64,000 nt of DNA from Bradyrhizobium prioriisuperbiae. GTDB taxonomy: Bacteria > Pseudomonadota > Alphaproteobacteria > Rhizobiales > Xanthobacteraceae. Each line of letters starts with the position of its first letter. Positions within the stretch are counted from its first letter, which is position 1. Positions 51,798 to 60,948 of this stretch are shown piece by piece. The notes beneath the pieces are model-generated. The model saw only the letters and a program-made list of their open reading frames with translations. It ran no database searches and was not told the origin of the DNA. The DNA is taken from NCBI RefSeq assembly GCF_032397745.1, contig NZ_CP135921.1, forward strand, positions 2,480,001-2,544,000. Reading direction: 5' to 3'. The translations under genes and the position numbers were made by a program.

Positions 51798-54590
51798 ATG
51801 GATAGCGTCTTGATCGAAACATCGCCGCAGCCCGAACTGCTGTTCGACACCGTGCGCATCGAGGCCGACATCGCCGCGCTGGCGCAGAGCTATGCCGGAC
51901 GCGACGACGCGTTCCGCGCCGCACTGGCGCAACTGCTTAAGGCGGAAACCGCGAAGTCCCGCGAATTTGCCCAGGCCATGCTGCTGAAAGACCGCCACGG
52001 CCGCCGTTGCGCCGAGCGCCTCTGCAACATCCAGGACGACGTCATCCGCCTGCTGTTCAATGCCGCAACACGTTATCTCTACCGGACACCCACGCCCTCG
52101 GAGGCGGAGCGTATGTCGGTGGTCGCCACCGGCGGTTATGGCCGCGGCCTGCTGGCGCCGCAGTCCGACATCGACCTGTTGTTCCTGCTGCCCTACAAGC
52201 AGACCGCATGGGGCGAACAGGTGGCGGAAGCCATTCTTTATTGCCTATGGGACATGGGCCTGAAGGTCGGCCACGCCACCCGCTCGATCGACGAGACCAT
52301 CCGGCAGTCGCGTGGCGACATGACCATCCGCACTGCGATCCTGGAGACCCGGTTCGTCACCGGCGACAAGGCGCTGTACGACGACCTGGTCACCCGCTTC
52401 GACAAAAGCGTGGTGCAGGGCACCGCCGCCGAGTTCGTTGCCGCCAAGCTTGCCGAGCGCGAAGAACGCCACCGGCGCGGCGGCCAGTCCCGCTATCTGG
52501 TCGAGCCCAATGTGAAGGACGGCAAGGGTGGCCTGCGCGACCTGCACACGCTGTTCTGGATGGCGAAATATGTCTACCGCGTCCGCGACACCGATGAGCT
52601 GGTCGCCCGCGGCGTGTTCGACGCCCAGGAATATCGCACATTCCGCCGCTGCGAAGACTTCCTGTGGTCGGTCCGCTGCAACATCCATTTCTACAGCGGG
52701 CGGCCGGAAGAACGGCTGTCGTTCGACATGCAGCGCGAGATCGCCCAGCGGCTCGGCTACACCTCGCATCCCGGCATGCAGGATGTCGAACGTTTCATGA
52801 AGCACTACTTCCTGGTCGCCAAGGAAGTCGGCAACCTGACCGCCATCCTGTGCGCCAAGCTCGAAGAGCAGCAGGCCAAACCGGCACCGGTGCTGAGCCG
52901 GATGATGGCGCGGCTGCGTCCCGGCGCGCGGCGGCACCGGCTGCGCGAGAACCCCGATTTCATCGTCGACAACAACCGCATCAACCTCGCCTCGCCCGAC
53001 GTGTTCAAGCGCGATCCGATCAACCTGATCCGGATCTTCCGCCTCGCCCAGAAAAACAACCTCGCCTTCCATCCCGATGCGATGCGGGCCGCGACGCGCT
53101 CGCTCAATCTCATCAATGAGAAGATGCGGGAGAACGCCGAAGCCAATAAACTGTTTGTCGAAATCCTGACCTCGAACGACGCCGAGATCGTGCTGCGCCG
53201 CATGAACGAGACCGGCGTGCTCGGCCATTTCATCCGCGCGTTCGGTAAGATCGTCTCGATGATGCAGTTCAACATGTATCATCACTACACCGTCGACGAG
53301 CACCTGATCCGCTGCATCGGCATCCTGCAGGAGATCGAACGCGGCGGGAACGACGAGTTCGTCGTCGCCAGCGACCTGATGCGCAAAATTCGCCCCGAGC
53401 ATCGGACCTTGCTCTATGTCACGGTGTTCCTGCACGACATCGCCAAGGGCCGCCCGGAAGATCACTCGATCGCCGGCGCCAAGGTGGCCCGCCGTCTCTG
53501 CCCGCGGCTGGGATTCAATGCCGCCGACACCGAGCTGATCGCCTGGCTGATTCAAGAGCACCTGACCATGTCGACGGTGGCGCAATCGCGCGACCTGTCG
53601 GACCGCAAGACCATCGAGAATTTCGCCGCGGTGGTGCAGTCGCTGGAGCAATTGAAGCTCCTGACCATCCTGACCACCGCCGACATTCGCGGCGTCGGAC
53701 CCGGCGTCTGGAACGGCTGGAAGGCGCAGCTGTTGCGCACGCTATACTACGAGACCGAGCCGGTGCTCACCGGCGGCTTCTCCGAGGTCAATCGCGCCCA
53801 GCGCATCGCGGCCTCGCAGGCCGAATTCCGCGCCAACTTCACCGAGTGGCCGGAGAACGAGATCAACACCTATATCTCGCGGCAATATCCGGCGTACTGG
53901 CTCAAGGTCGACTTGCCGCGCAAGATCCGCCACGCCCGCTTTGTCCGCAGCAGTGAAAACAGCGGCCACAAGCTTGCGGTCAATGTCGGCTTCGACGAGG
54001 CGCGCGGCGTCACCGAGCTCACATTGCTCGCGCCGGACCATCCATGGCTGCTGTCGATCATCGCGGGCGCCTGCGCATCCGCCGGCGCCAACATCGTCGA
54101 CGCCCAGATCTACACCACCACCGACGGGCTCGCGCTCGACACCATCGCGATCTCCAGGGAATACGACCGTGACGAGGACGAGGCCCGGCGCGCCACCCGG
54201 ATCGGCGAGATGATCGAGCAAGTGCTGGAAGGCAAGCTGCGGCTGCCGGAAGTGATGGCGAAGCGCACGGGGCGGCCGCGGGTGCGCGCCTTCACCGTCG
54301 AGCCCGAAGTCATCATCAACAACCAGTGGTCGGATCGCTACACGGTGATCGAGGTCTCGGGGCTCGATCGCCCGGGCCTGCTGTATCAGTTGACCACCGC
54401 GATCTCGAAGCTCAACCTCAACATCGCCTCCGCCCATGTCGCGACCTTCGGCGAACGCGCCCGCGACGTGTTCTATGTCACCGACCTGCTCGGCGCCCAG
54501 ATCACAGCGCCAACCCGGCAGGCCGCGATCAAGCGCGCGCTGGTGCATTTGCTGGCGAACGGCGAAGGTGCCGCGCAGCCGGCGGCGTAG
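51798..54590 (+). CDS. glnD: [Protein-PII] uridylyltransferase/uridylyl-removing enzyme
   Basis: 930 residues, standard for GlnD. Nucleotidyltransferase motif GGYGRGLLAPQSDIDLLFLLP (~112-132). HD domain with LHDIAKGRPEDHS (His-Asp pair). Two C-terminal ACT domains (ELTLLAPDHPWLLSIIAGACA and VSGLDRPGLLYQLTTAISKL) sense glutamine. Uridylylates PII proteins when nitrogen is scarce and removes UMP when it is plentiful. A REP-like repeat begins 4 bp after the stop, so transcript ends may be protected by it. Confidence 0.97.
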   Translation: MDSVLIETSPQPELLFDTVRIEADIAALAQSYAGRDDAFRAALAQLLKAETAKSREFAQAMLLKDRHGRRCAERLCNIQDDVIRLLFNAATRYLYRTPTPSEAERMSVVATGGYGRGLLAPQSDIDLLFLLPYKQTAWGEQVAEAILYCLWDMGLKVGHATRSIDETIRQSRGDMTIRTAILETRFVTGDKALYDDLVTRFDKSVVQGTAAEFVAAKLAEREERHRRGGQSRYLVEPNVKDGKGGLRDLHTLFWMAKYVYRVRDTDELVARGVFDAQEYRTFRRCEDFLWSVRCNIHFYSGRPEERLSFDMQREIAQRLGYTSHPGMQDVERFMKHYFLVAKEVGNLTAILCAKLEEQQAKPAPVLSRMMARLRPGARRHRLRENPDFIVDNNRINLASPDVFKRDPINLIRIFRLAQKNNLAFHPDAMRAATRSLNLINEKMRENAEANKLFVEILTSNDAEIVLRRMNETGVLGHFIRAFGKIVSMMQFNMYHHYTVDEHLIRCIGILQEIERGGNDEFVVASDLMRKIRPEHRTLLYVTVFLHDIAKGRPEDHSIAGAKVARRLCPRLGFNAADTELIAWLIQEHLTMSTVAQSRDLSDRKTIENFAAVVQSLEQLKLLTILTTADIRGVGPGVWNGWKAQLLRTLYYETEPVLTGGFSEVNRAQRIAASQAEFRANFTEWPENEINTYISRQYPAYWLKVDLPRKIRHARFVRSSENSGHKLAVNVGFDEARGVTELTLLAPDHPWLLSIIAGACASAGANIVDAQIYTTTDGLALDTIAISREYDRDEDEARRATRIGEMIEQVLEGKLRLPEVMAKRTGRPRVRAFTVEPEVIINNQWSDRYTVIEVSGLDRPGLLYQLTTAISKLNLNIASAHVATFGERARDVFYVTDLLGAQITAPTRQAAIKRALVHLLANGEGAAQPAA

Positions 54591-54594
54591 GCTC

Positions 54595-54672
54595 GTAGCC
54601 CGCTTGAGCGAAGCGATATGCGGGATGAAGCCGGCCACGAACCCCGGATCTCGCTGCGCTCATCCGGGCTAC
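54595..54672. repeat. REP-like palindromic repeat, family A copy 4
   Basis: 78 bp bounded by GTAGCCCGCTTGAGCGAAGC and GCTGCGCTCATCCGGGCTAC, with GATATGCGGG and CCCGGATC inside. Closest in layout to copy 1. It lies between glnD and the convergent IclR gene. Confidence 0.88.
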
Positions 54673-54688
54673 AGCTAAACCGAATTTC

Positions 54689-55471
54689 TCAGGGTTGCCG
54701 CAGCGAGGCAACGCTGCCGGCAATGTTGTCGGCGAGGGCTTTGACCAGCGGGACATAACGCTGGACGACATCGGCCCGGTCCAGTGCGGAGACGAAATAA
54801 GTCATCCCCACCGTGGCCAGCACCTTGCTGTCGCTGATGATCGGCACCGCGATGGTGCCCGACGAGCGCGGCTCCACCATGGGATCACGCTCGGCAAAGC
54901 CCTGCTTGCGCACCGCCGCCAACAGCGTCAGCGCCCGCTTGCGATCCGCGGCCAGCCGGTCTTCCGGCTCCTTCGAGCGGGCCAGCATGTCCAGCAGCAT
55001 GGAGCGTTCGCCCACCGGGCAGAATGCGAGATAGGCGCGGCCGAGCGCCCGGCACAGCAGGCTGAGATGCATGTTGATGGTGCCATGGAACGGCGATACC
55101 GGGCTCTGCGGAATGGTGCTGAAGCGGACGATCACCGAGCTCCGATCGAGCACGGCGATGGCCAGCGGCCACTGATACTGTTCGGTGAAGGCCAGTGTCC
55201 ATGGACGCGCCGCCTCCACCACCAGTGGATCGCCGTGAAAGCCGTAACTCAGGGACATCACCCGCGAGGCGACGGAATAGCCGCCCTGGTGCGGATCGTT
55301 GACCGCATAGCCCATCGCACACAGCGACTTCATCAGCCGCACCACTGTGGACTTCGGCAGCCGCGTGGCGCGATGCAGCACATCGATCGACGCCACCCGA
55401 TGGCGGTTAAGTTCCTCGAGCAGGCGCAGCGTGCGCGCGGCGGCCTCGACGGTGTCGGATTTCAGCGGCAA
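54689..55471 (-). CDS. IclR family transcriptional regulator
   Basis: 260 residues from TTG 55471, supported by AGGTGG upstream and by the family N-terminus. Winged HTH: RTLRLLEELNRHRVASIDVLHRATRLPKSTVVRLMKSL. The C-terminal effector domain runs from FHGDPLVVEAARPWTLAFTEQ to IAVPIISDSKVLATVGMTYF. It is transcribed divergently from a five-gene catabolic cluster and carries a perfect palindrome 9 bp before its start, so it likely represses itself and/or controls the cluster in response to an acidic effector, as IclR regulators often do. Confidence 0.9.
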   Translation of the reverse strand: MPLKSDTVEAAARTLRLLEELNRHRVASIDVLHRATRLPKSTVVRLMKSLCAMGYAVNDPHQGGYSVASRVMSLSYGFHGDPLVVEAARPWTLAFTEQYQWPLAIAVLDRSSVIVRFSTIPQSPVSPFHGTINMHLSLLCRALGRAYLAFCPVGERSMLLDMLARSKEPEDRLAADRKRALTLLAAVRKQGFAERDPMVEPRSSGTIAVPIISDSKVLATVGMTYFVSALDRADVVQRYVPLVKALADNIAGSVASLRQP

Positions 55472-55479
55472 CGGCTCTA

Positions 55480-55494
55480 TTCCACCTGGTGGAA
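55480..55494. promoter_or_regulatory. Candidate IclR operator
   Basis: TTCCACC-T-GGTGGAA is a perfect 15-bp palindrome in the divergent region between the IclR gene and the aldolase, 9 bp upstream of the IclR start and ~115 bp upstream of the aldolase. Its size and symmetry resemble known IclR-family sites. Confidence 0.55.
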
Positions 55495-55610
55495 CGACGG
55501 GGATTAGCTATGGCCGAAAGCCGACCTCGCTGCAATGGTCCGGCTAACGCCATGGCGCGGCGCCGAAATCCGGCGCTGACGTCGATCAAAAGCCTTTCGG
55601 GAGGATCAGC

Positions 55611-56441
55611 TTGTCCGGTGACGTCATCAGACCACATTATTCCACGTTCCGCCGCAGGTTCACCGACCGGCAGCCGGCTGTCGGCAGCTTCATCAAGACA
55701 CCGACCACGCACGCCACCGAGATCTTCGGCGCGCTCGGCTACGACTTTGTCGTGATCGACGAGGAGCATGCGCCGTTCGACCGCGCCATGACCGACGTGG
55801 TGCTGCTGGCTGCGCGGGCCAGCAACCTTGCCGGCATCGTTCGGGTGTCGTCGGACGATCCGGCAAAAATCCTGTCCGTCCTGGACTGCGGCGCGGCGGG
55901 CGTGCTGGTGCCGCATGTTGCCAGTGTGGAGAAGGCGCAGGCCGTGGCCGCGGCGGCGCGTTACCGCGGTGGCAAGCGCGGCTATTCCGGCTCGCCCCGC
56001 GCCGGCGGCTACGGCGCCACGCCGATGTGGAGCCTGGTCGAGGAGCAGGACGCCTCGGTGTGCACCATCGCCATGATCGAGGATCCGGAAGCTCTGGACC
56101 AGATCGACGCCATCGCCGCGGTTGACGGCATCCATGGCCTGTTCATCGGCCGTGGCGATCTCACCGTCGCGCTCGGCGCGAAATCATCTGCCGAACCAGC
56201 CGTGCGTGACGCGGTGACCCGCATCATTACCGCCGCGAACAAAGTCCGCAAACCGGTCTGCGTCATGGTGGGCAGCGTGGCCGAAGCCAAGGATTTCGCC
56301 GACCTCGGCGCCAGCGCCTTCATCATCTCCTCGGACCAGAGCCAGATGCGGCGCGCCGCAGCCCAAACCCTCACCGATTTCAAGAAGCTCACCCACACCC
56401 CGGAAGCCGCCCAGGAAGCCGCCCATGTATCACAGCACTGA
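55611..56441 (+). CDS. HpcH/HpaI aldolase family protein
   Basis: 276 residues from TTG 55611, backed by GGGAGGATCAG. Class II pyruvate aldolase fold: VGSFIKTPTTHATEIFGALGYDFVVIDEEHAPFD, the Arg in IVRVSS, GVLVPHVASVEKAQAVAAAARY, MIEDPEALDQIDAIAAVDGI with the metal Glu, and IGRGDLTVALG with Asp. Members split 2-oxo-4-hydroxy acids to pyruvate and an aldehyde. First gene of the cluster; the downstream cupin start overlaps it by 17 bp. Confidence 0.9.
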   Translation: MSGDVIRPHYSTFRRRFTDRQPAVGSFIKTPTTHATEIFGALGYDFVVIDEEHAPFDRAMTDVVLLAARASNLAGIVRVSSDDPAKILSVLDCGAAGVLVPHVASVEKAQAVAAAARYRGGKRGYSGSPRAGGYGATPMWSLVEEQDASVCTIAMIEDPEALDQIDAIAAVDGIHGLFIGRGDLTVALGAKSSAEPAVRDAVTRIITAANKVRKPVCVMVGSVAEAKDFADLGASAFIISSDQSQMRRAAAQTLTDFKKLTHTPEAAQEAAHVSQH

Positions 56442-57336
56442 TCCCCGCGCCGCGCTCACCGCAACGCCGATCGGCACCACGACGCCCGCGACACATTTCG
56501 CCGGCGCCGAATACGCCAAGTTCTATGAAACGCCCCCGGCCGAGACCAAGGACGGCGCGCGCACCTGGTATGCTCGCGGCCAGAACTTCATCATCGCCTA
56601 CAGCGACGCTGACAAAGGCGCCGTGCTGAACCGCGCCGACCAGCCCGACGAATATGTGGTGCTGCTGTCCGATCCCGGCGCCGGCGCCGAGATCGTCTGG
56701 GGCGGCCAGAAAGTGACCGTCAGCGGCCACTCCATCAGCTTCGTGCCGGCCGGCAAAAGCTCCGTGAAGCTGCTCGGGGCCGCCAAGGTCGTGCGCATGA
56801 TGACGGCGAAATCGGATGACCTCGCGCTGTTATGTTCGAATGCCGCCTCCTACGCGACCCCGCATCCCAATCTTCCGCCGTTCGAGGCCTGGCCCGATCC
56901 GGCCGGCGGCCCGAAGGTGCGGAGCTACAGCCTCGAGGTCGCGCCGACACCGGGACGGTTCGGGCGGATTTTCCGCGGCTCCACCTTCATGGTGAACTTC
57001 CTCGATCCGAAGAACGGCCCGCGCGACATCACCAAGATGTCGCCGCATCACCATGACGACTTCGAGCAGTGCTCGCTGGCGCTGGCCGGCACCTTCATCC
57101 ATCACCTGCGCTGGCCCTGGACCCCGGACATGGGGCAATGGCGCAACGATGATCATGAAGTCTGCGGATCGCCGTCCGTCACAGTGATCCCGCCGCCGTC
57201 AATCCACACCTCGCAGGCGATGGATCCGGGCCTCAATCTGCTGGTCGACATCTTCTGCCCTCCGCGGGTGGATTTTTCCGAAAAGCCGGGATGGGTGCTC
57301 AACGCCGACGACTATCCGATGCCGCACGCGATCTGA
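56425..57336 (+). CDS. Cupin-like protein of unknown function
   Basis: 303 residues, soluble. The C-terminal half has a cupin metal motif, MSPHHHDDFEQCSLALAG (HxHx3E), and a second-motif His in VIPPPSIHTSQAM, so it probably binds Fe or Mn. The N-terminal half is another beta-rich domain with GHSISFVPAG. Bicupin isomerases and dioxygenases share such a layout, but no particular enzyme is recognised. The 17-bp overlap with the aldolase and 12 bp to the next gene mark one operon. Confidence 0.75.
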   Translation: MYHSTDPRAALTATPIGTTTPATHFAGAEYAKFYETPPAETKDGARTWYARGQNFIIAYSDADKGAVLNRADQPDEYVVLLSDPGAGAEIVWGGQKVTVSGHSISFVPAGKSSVKLLGAAKVVRMMTAKSDDLALLCSNAASYATPHPNLPPFEAWPDPAGGPKVRSYSLEVAPTPGRFGRIFRGSTFMVNFLDPKNGPRDITKMSPHHHDDFEQCSLALAGTFIHHLRWPWTPDMGQWRNDDHEVCGSPSVTVIPPPSIHTSQAMDPGLNLLVDIFCPPRVDFSEKPGWVLNADDYPMPHAI

Positions 57337-57348
57337 AAGGCAGAGATC

Positions 57349-58326
57349 ATGGCCGAAACCACCACAACCTATCCCAACACCGTTCCCCTGCCGCCGCTGT
57401 CGCGCCCTGCCGAGGTCGCGGAGCTCCTGGTCGGCGCCATCGATCTGCATTGCCATTCGGGGCCCGCGGCAATGCCGCGGATTCTCGACCATCATGAAGA
57501 GCTGATGGACGCGGCCGCCGCAGGTTTCCGCGCCGTGCTCTACAAGGATCATTTCTACCCGGGCATGGCGCACGCCATCCTGCTGGAGAAACTGTTTCCC
57601 GAGACCAATGTGCGGCTGTACTCCGGCGTTGCGCTCAACAATGCGTCGGGTGGTATCAACCCCCACGCCGTCGACCACGCCATCAAGCTCGGCGGCAAGA
57701 TCGTCTGGATGCCGACCTTGTCGGCGGCGAACCATATCAATGTGCAGAGCAGCGGACAGGCCAAGACCTTTCCGAAGACCTCGCAGAAGATGCTCGACCC
57801 GACGCCACTGACCGCGCTCGACGCCAACGGCAAACTGACCGACGACACCAAGCAGGTGATCGACCTGATTGCGGAAGCCGACATCATCCTGTCCGGCGGC
57901 CATCTGCATGCCAGCGAACTGCATCTGCTGTTCGACGAGGCGGCCCGCCGCGGTGTCAAGAAGATGATGGTCAACCATCCGACCTACATCGTCGGCTGCA
58001 GCGACACCGATATCCGCCAGTTGGTGGCGCGCGGCGTGACGATGGAGCATTCGATCTGCATGTTCATCGACGGCAAGTCGAAGAAGTACAGCGCAGACGA
58101 CCTGGCGCACCTGATCGATGTGGCCGGCGTCGACAACACCATCCTGTCGTCGGACCTCGGCCTAGTGGGATCGCAACGTCCGGTCGACGGTTTCCGCAGC
58201 ATCACCCAGATGCTGCTGGACCTGCAGATGCCGCGCGACGCGATCAAAAAGCTGATCAGCGGCAATGCGGCAGCGTTCCTGAACCTGCCGGCGGAACGCA
58301 CGGCAGCGCAGCACGCCGCCGAATAG
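57349..58326 (+). CDS. DUF6282 family amidohydrolase-like protein
   Basis: 325 residues. Metal-site patterns of TIM-barrel hydrolases are visible: GAIDLHCHSGPAA, AVLYKDHFYPGMAHA, SGGHLHASELHLL, KMMVNHPTYIVG and TILSSDLGLVGS. These place it among amidohydrolase/PHP-like proteins, the DUF6282 group, whose substrates are unknown. A lactone or amide hydrolysis step in the catabolic cluster is the natural inference. No signal peptide. Confidence 0.82.
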   Translation: MAETTTTYPNTVPLPPLSRPAEVAELLVGAIDLHCHSGPAAMPRILDHHEELMDAAAAGFRAVLYKDHFYPGMAHAILLEKLFPETNVRLYSGVALNNASGGINPHAVDHAIKLGGKIVWMPTLSAANHINVQSSGQAKTFPKTSQKMLDPTPLTALDANGKLTDDTKQVIDLIAEADIILSGGHLHASELHLLFDEAARRGVKKMMVNHPTYIVGCSDTDIRQLVARGVTMEHSICMFIDGKSKKYSADDLAHLIDVAGVDNTILSSDLGLVGSQRPVDGFRSITQMLLDLQMPRDAIKKLISGNAAAFLNLPAERTAAQHAAE

Positions 58327-58390
58327 ACCTCAGACAACCACCCAACACCGCAGAGAGCCGTCGCAACGGCTCCGCCGGGAGGAATGAACT

Positions 58391-59734
58391 ATGAGTCCGA
58401 TCGATCACGACAGCGGCGATGTGCTGATGCGGCGCATCATGTGGCGGATCATGCCGCTGCTCACCGCCATGATGCTGCTGGCGGTGATCGACCGCTCCAA
58501 TGTCGGCTATGCCAAACTGCAGATGGTGCATAGCCTCGGCATGTCGGAGACCGCTTACGGCCTGGCGTCGTCGCTGTTCTTCATAGGCTATTCGCTGTTC
58601 GAGGTGCCGAGCGCACTGGCCGCGCACCGGTACGGCGCGCGGCTGTGGTTCGCCCGCATCCTGATCACCTGGGGCATCCTGACCGTCCTGCTCGCCTTCA
58701 CCTTCAGCGGTTCGATGTTCGCGGCGGTGCGTTTCCTGGTCGGCGTGGCGGAAGCCGGCGCCTATCCAGGCATCATTTTCTACCTGACCCTGTGGTTTCC
58801 CAAGCGCTACCGGGTGCAGGCGGTGGCGCTGCTGACCATCGGCAGCCCGCTGGGCAACATGTTCGGCTCGCTGTTCGGCGGCGCGCTGCTCGATTTCGAC
58901 GGCATGCTTGGCCTCGCCGGATGGCAATGGGTGTTCATCGTCACCGGCTTGCCGGCCATCATCCTGATGATGGTGCTGTTGAAGTATCTGCCGGACGGCC
59001 CCGCCACGGCCGGCTTTCTCAAGCCCGCCGAGAAGACCTGGCTCGCCCAGGAACAGAGCCGTGACGACAGCGCCCAGACCATGCATACCAATCCGTTGCG
59101 CGTGCTGATCGATCCGCGGGTGTGGTGGTTTTCCTTCGTCTACACCATGATCACGCTTGCGCTCTACGGCATCATCTACTGGCTGCCGACCGTGGTGAAG
59201 GGTTTCGGCACCACCGGCACGCAGAATGGACTGCTGAACGCGCTGCCCTGGGCGGTTGCGGCGGTGGTGCTGATCTGGTTGCCGCGTCATCTGCGCGAGC
59301 ATCGCACCGTGCTGATCGGCATGGCGCTGATCGCACTGTGCGGCATGGCCGCGTTCTTCACCTCGACGCTGCTGACGCAAAACTGGATGCGTTATGTGGC
59401 GCTCGCCGTCGGCACGCCCTGCATCTCGCTGCTGTTTCCGTGCTTCTGGTACCTGCCCTCGCAGATCTTCAAGGGTGCGCACGCAGCCGCGGCCATCGCC
59501 GCCATCAGCACCATCGGCAGCCTGGGCGGGTTTGCGGCGCAGAACCTGATGCCATGGGTGGCGCACTGGGCGGGCAGCCCGCTGGCCGCCATGGCGGTGC
59601 CGGCGGCCAGCCTCGCCGTGCTCGTTGTCAGCGCGCTGGTCATGCTGATGACCTGGCGGGTCGCGCCCGGCACGGGCTTCACGCTGACATCCGTTGCGGC
59701 GACGGAAGCAAAACGCTCGCAGGTTTTGTCGTGA
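58391..59734 (+). CDS. MFS transporter, anion:cation symporter type
   Basis: 447 residues with about twelve helices. LLAVIDRSNVGYAKL after helix 1 and YGARLWFARILITWGILTVLLAF fit the ACS family of organic-acid importers (tartrate, phthalate, glucarate-like). VAEAGAYPGIIFYLTLWFPKRYR is another family hallmark. It probably brings the cluster's carboxylate substrate into the cell. A GGAGGAATGAACT leader precedes the ATG. The next gene starts 31 bp after the stop. Confidence 0.92.
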   Translation: MSPIDHDSGDVLMRRIMWRIMPLLTAMMLLAVIDRSNVGYAKLQMVHSLGMSETAYGLASSLFFIGYSLFEVPSALAAHRYGARLWFARILITWGILTVLLAFTFSGSMFAAVRFLVGVAEAGAYPGIIFYLTLWFPKRYRVQAVALLTIGSPLGNMFGSLFGGALLDFDGMLGLAGWQWVFIVTGLPAIILMMVLLKYLPDGPATAGFLKPAEKTWLAQEQSRDDSAQTMHTNPLRVLIDPRVWWFSFVYTMITLALYGIIYWLPTVVKGFGTTGTQNGLLNALPWAVAAVVLIWLPRHLREHRTVLIGMALIALCGMAAFFTSTLLTQNWMRYVALAVGTPCISLLFPCFWYLPSQIFKGAHAAAAIAAISTIGSLGGFAAQNLMPWVAHWAGSPLAAMAVPAASLAVLVVSALVMLMTWRVAPGTGFTLTSVAATEAKRSQVLS

Positions 59735-59764
59735 TGTTATCGTCATCACTGGCGGCATGAGCGA

Positions 59765-60814
59765 ATGACCATCACCGAGACCGTCTCGCTTGGCGTCACG
59801 CAGGCCGCACAATTCCTGACCGACCTGTTCGCCCGCGCCGGCCTGTCGCCATCGGCTGCGGCCGAGATGGGTCTGGCGCTGGTCGATGCCGACCGGGCCG
59901 GCCTGCCCTCCCACGGCCTGTCGCAGGCCGAGATGTATCTGCGCCGCCTGCGGCTCGGCAGCATCTCGACGTTTGACGAGCCGCAGGTGGTGGACAGCCG
60001 CGCGGCCACCGCGGTGCTGGATGCCCGCGGCATGTTCGGCCATCTGGCCGGCCGCCATGCCATGGGACTCGCGATCGCGCGCAGCAAGGAATTCGGCATC
60101 GGCACGGTCGCCGTGCGCAACAGCTTTCATTTCGGCGCCGCGGGCCGTTATGCCCAGCAGGCCAGCGACCATGGCTGCATCGGGCTTGCCATGTGCAACA
60201 CCAAGCCGATGATGCCGGCGCCGGACGGCCTGACCAAACTGGTCGGCAACAATCCGCTCGCCATCGGCGTGCCGGCGCACGCACCGGACTTCGTGCTGGA
60301 CATGGCGTTGAGCGAAGCGGCACTCGGCAAGATCCGCACCTATGAGAAGGCCGGCCGATCGCTTCCGCCGGGATGGGCCGTCGATCGAGAGGGTGCGCCC
60401 ACCACGGATCCGACCGCAGCCATCGAAGGCATGCTGCTGCCCGCGGGCGGCGCCAAGGGCTTCGGCCTGGCGCTGGGCATCGACCTGATGTGCAGCCTGC
60501 TGGCGCAGGGGCCGGGCGGCGACAACGTGCCGCCGCTGTATGGCGACCTGTCGAAGCCGTTCGTCTGCTCGCTGCTGTTTATCGCCATCGACATCGCCCA
60601 TTTCCGCCCCGAAGCCGATTTCCGCGCCGATGCCGCGGCGGCGCTGGATCGCATCCGGTCGTCGCCTGCGAAGGCCGGCCCGCTGCGCACCCCGGGCGAG
60701 CGCAACTGGGCCACGCGCTACGGCGCCGACCTGATCCAGATCCCCCGCGCGCTCGCCACGTTGCTGGACGGACTCGCGGACGAACTGGGATCGTCGGAAC
60801 GGCTTGGCCACTGA
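59765..60814 (+). CDS. Ldh family (malate/L-lactate-type) NAD(P)-dependent oxidoreductase
   Basis: 349 residues, as usual for the YbiC/YiaK/ComC group, which oxidises 2-hydroxy acids or reduces 2-oxo acids with NAD(P). Catalytic His in AGLPSHGLSQAEMYL; also GHLAGRHAMGLAIARSKEFGIG, VRNSFHFGAAGRYA, VGNNPLAIGVPA and LPAGGAKGFGLALGIDLM. It would supply a 2-oxo acid to the aldolase encoded first in the cluster. Last gene of the cluster; no obvious terminator directly after it. Confidence 0.92.
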   Translation: MTITETVSLGVTQAAQFLTDLFARAGLSPSAAAEMGLALVDADRAGLPSHGLSQAEMYLRRLRLGSISTFDEPQVVDSRAATAVLDARGMFGHLAGRHAMGLAIARSKEFGIGTVAVRNSFHFGAAGRYAQQASDHGCIGLAMCNTKPMMPAPDGLTKLVGNNPLAIGVPAHAPDFVLDMALSEAALGKIRTYEKAGRSLPPGWAVDREGAPTTDPTAAIEGMLLPAGGAKGFGLALGIDLMCSLLAQGPGGDNVPPLYGDLSKPFVCSLLFIAIDIAHFRPEADFRADAAAALDRIRSSPAKAGPLRTPGERNWATRYGADLIQIPRALATLLDGLADELGSSERLGH

Positions 60815-60877
60815 GGTATCGGACAACCCCTGCGGTGCGCGGTTCGCATGACGGCGCGAGGCCTCTCTCAAGGCACG

Positions 60878-60892
60878 TTAAGGATTCATTAA
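60878..60892. promoter_or_regulatory. CtrA-type binding site upstream of the orphan HTH gene
   Basis: TTAA-GGATTCA-TTAA matches the CtrA consensus TTAA-N7-TTAA exactly (followed by CC). It lies 57 bp before the ATG at 60949. Confidence 0.6.
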
Positions 60893-60948
60893 CCATAATC
60901 CTGTCCCCTCAGCGGGGCTGAGGGCAACAGTTGTGAAGGAGTCCATCG

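Noticed and set aside
58256..60871. 871-codon open frame on the minus strand
   Set aside because: It is antisense to the MFS and Ldh-family genes, which carry full family motifs on the plus strand. Its His/Arg/Gln-rich repetitive translation is typical of a GC-rich shadow.
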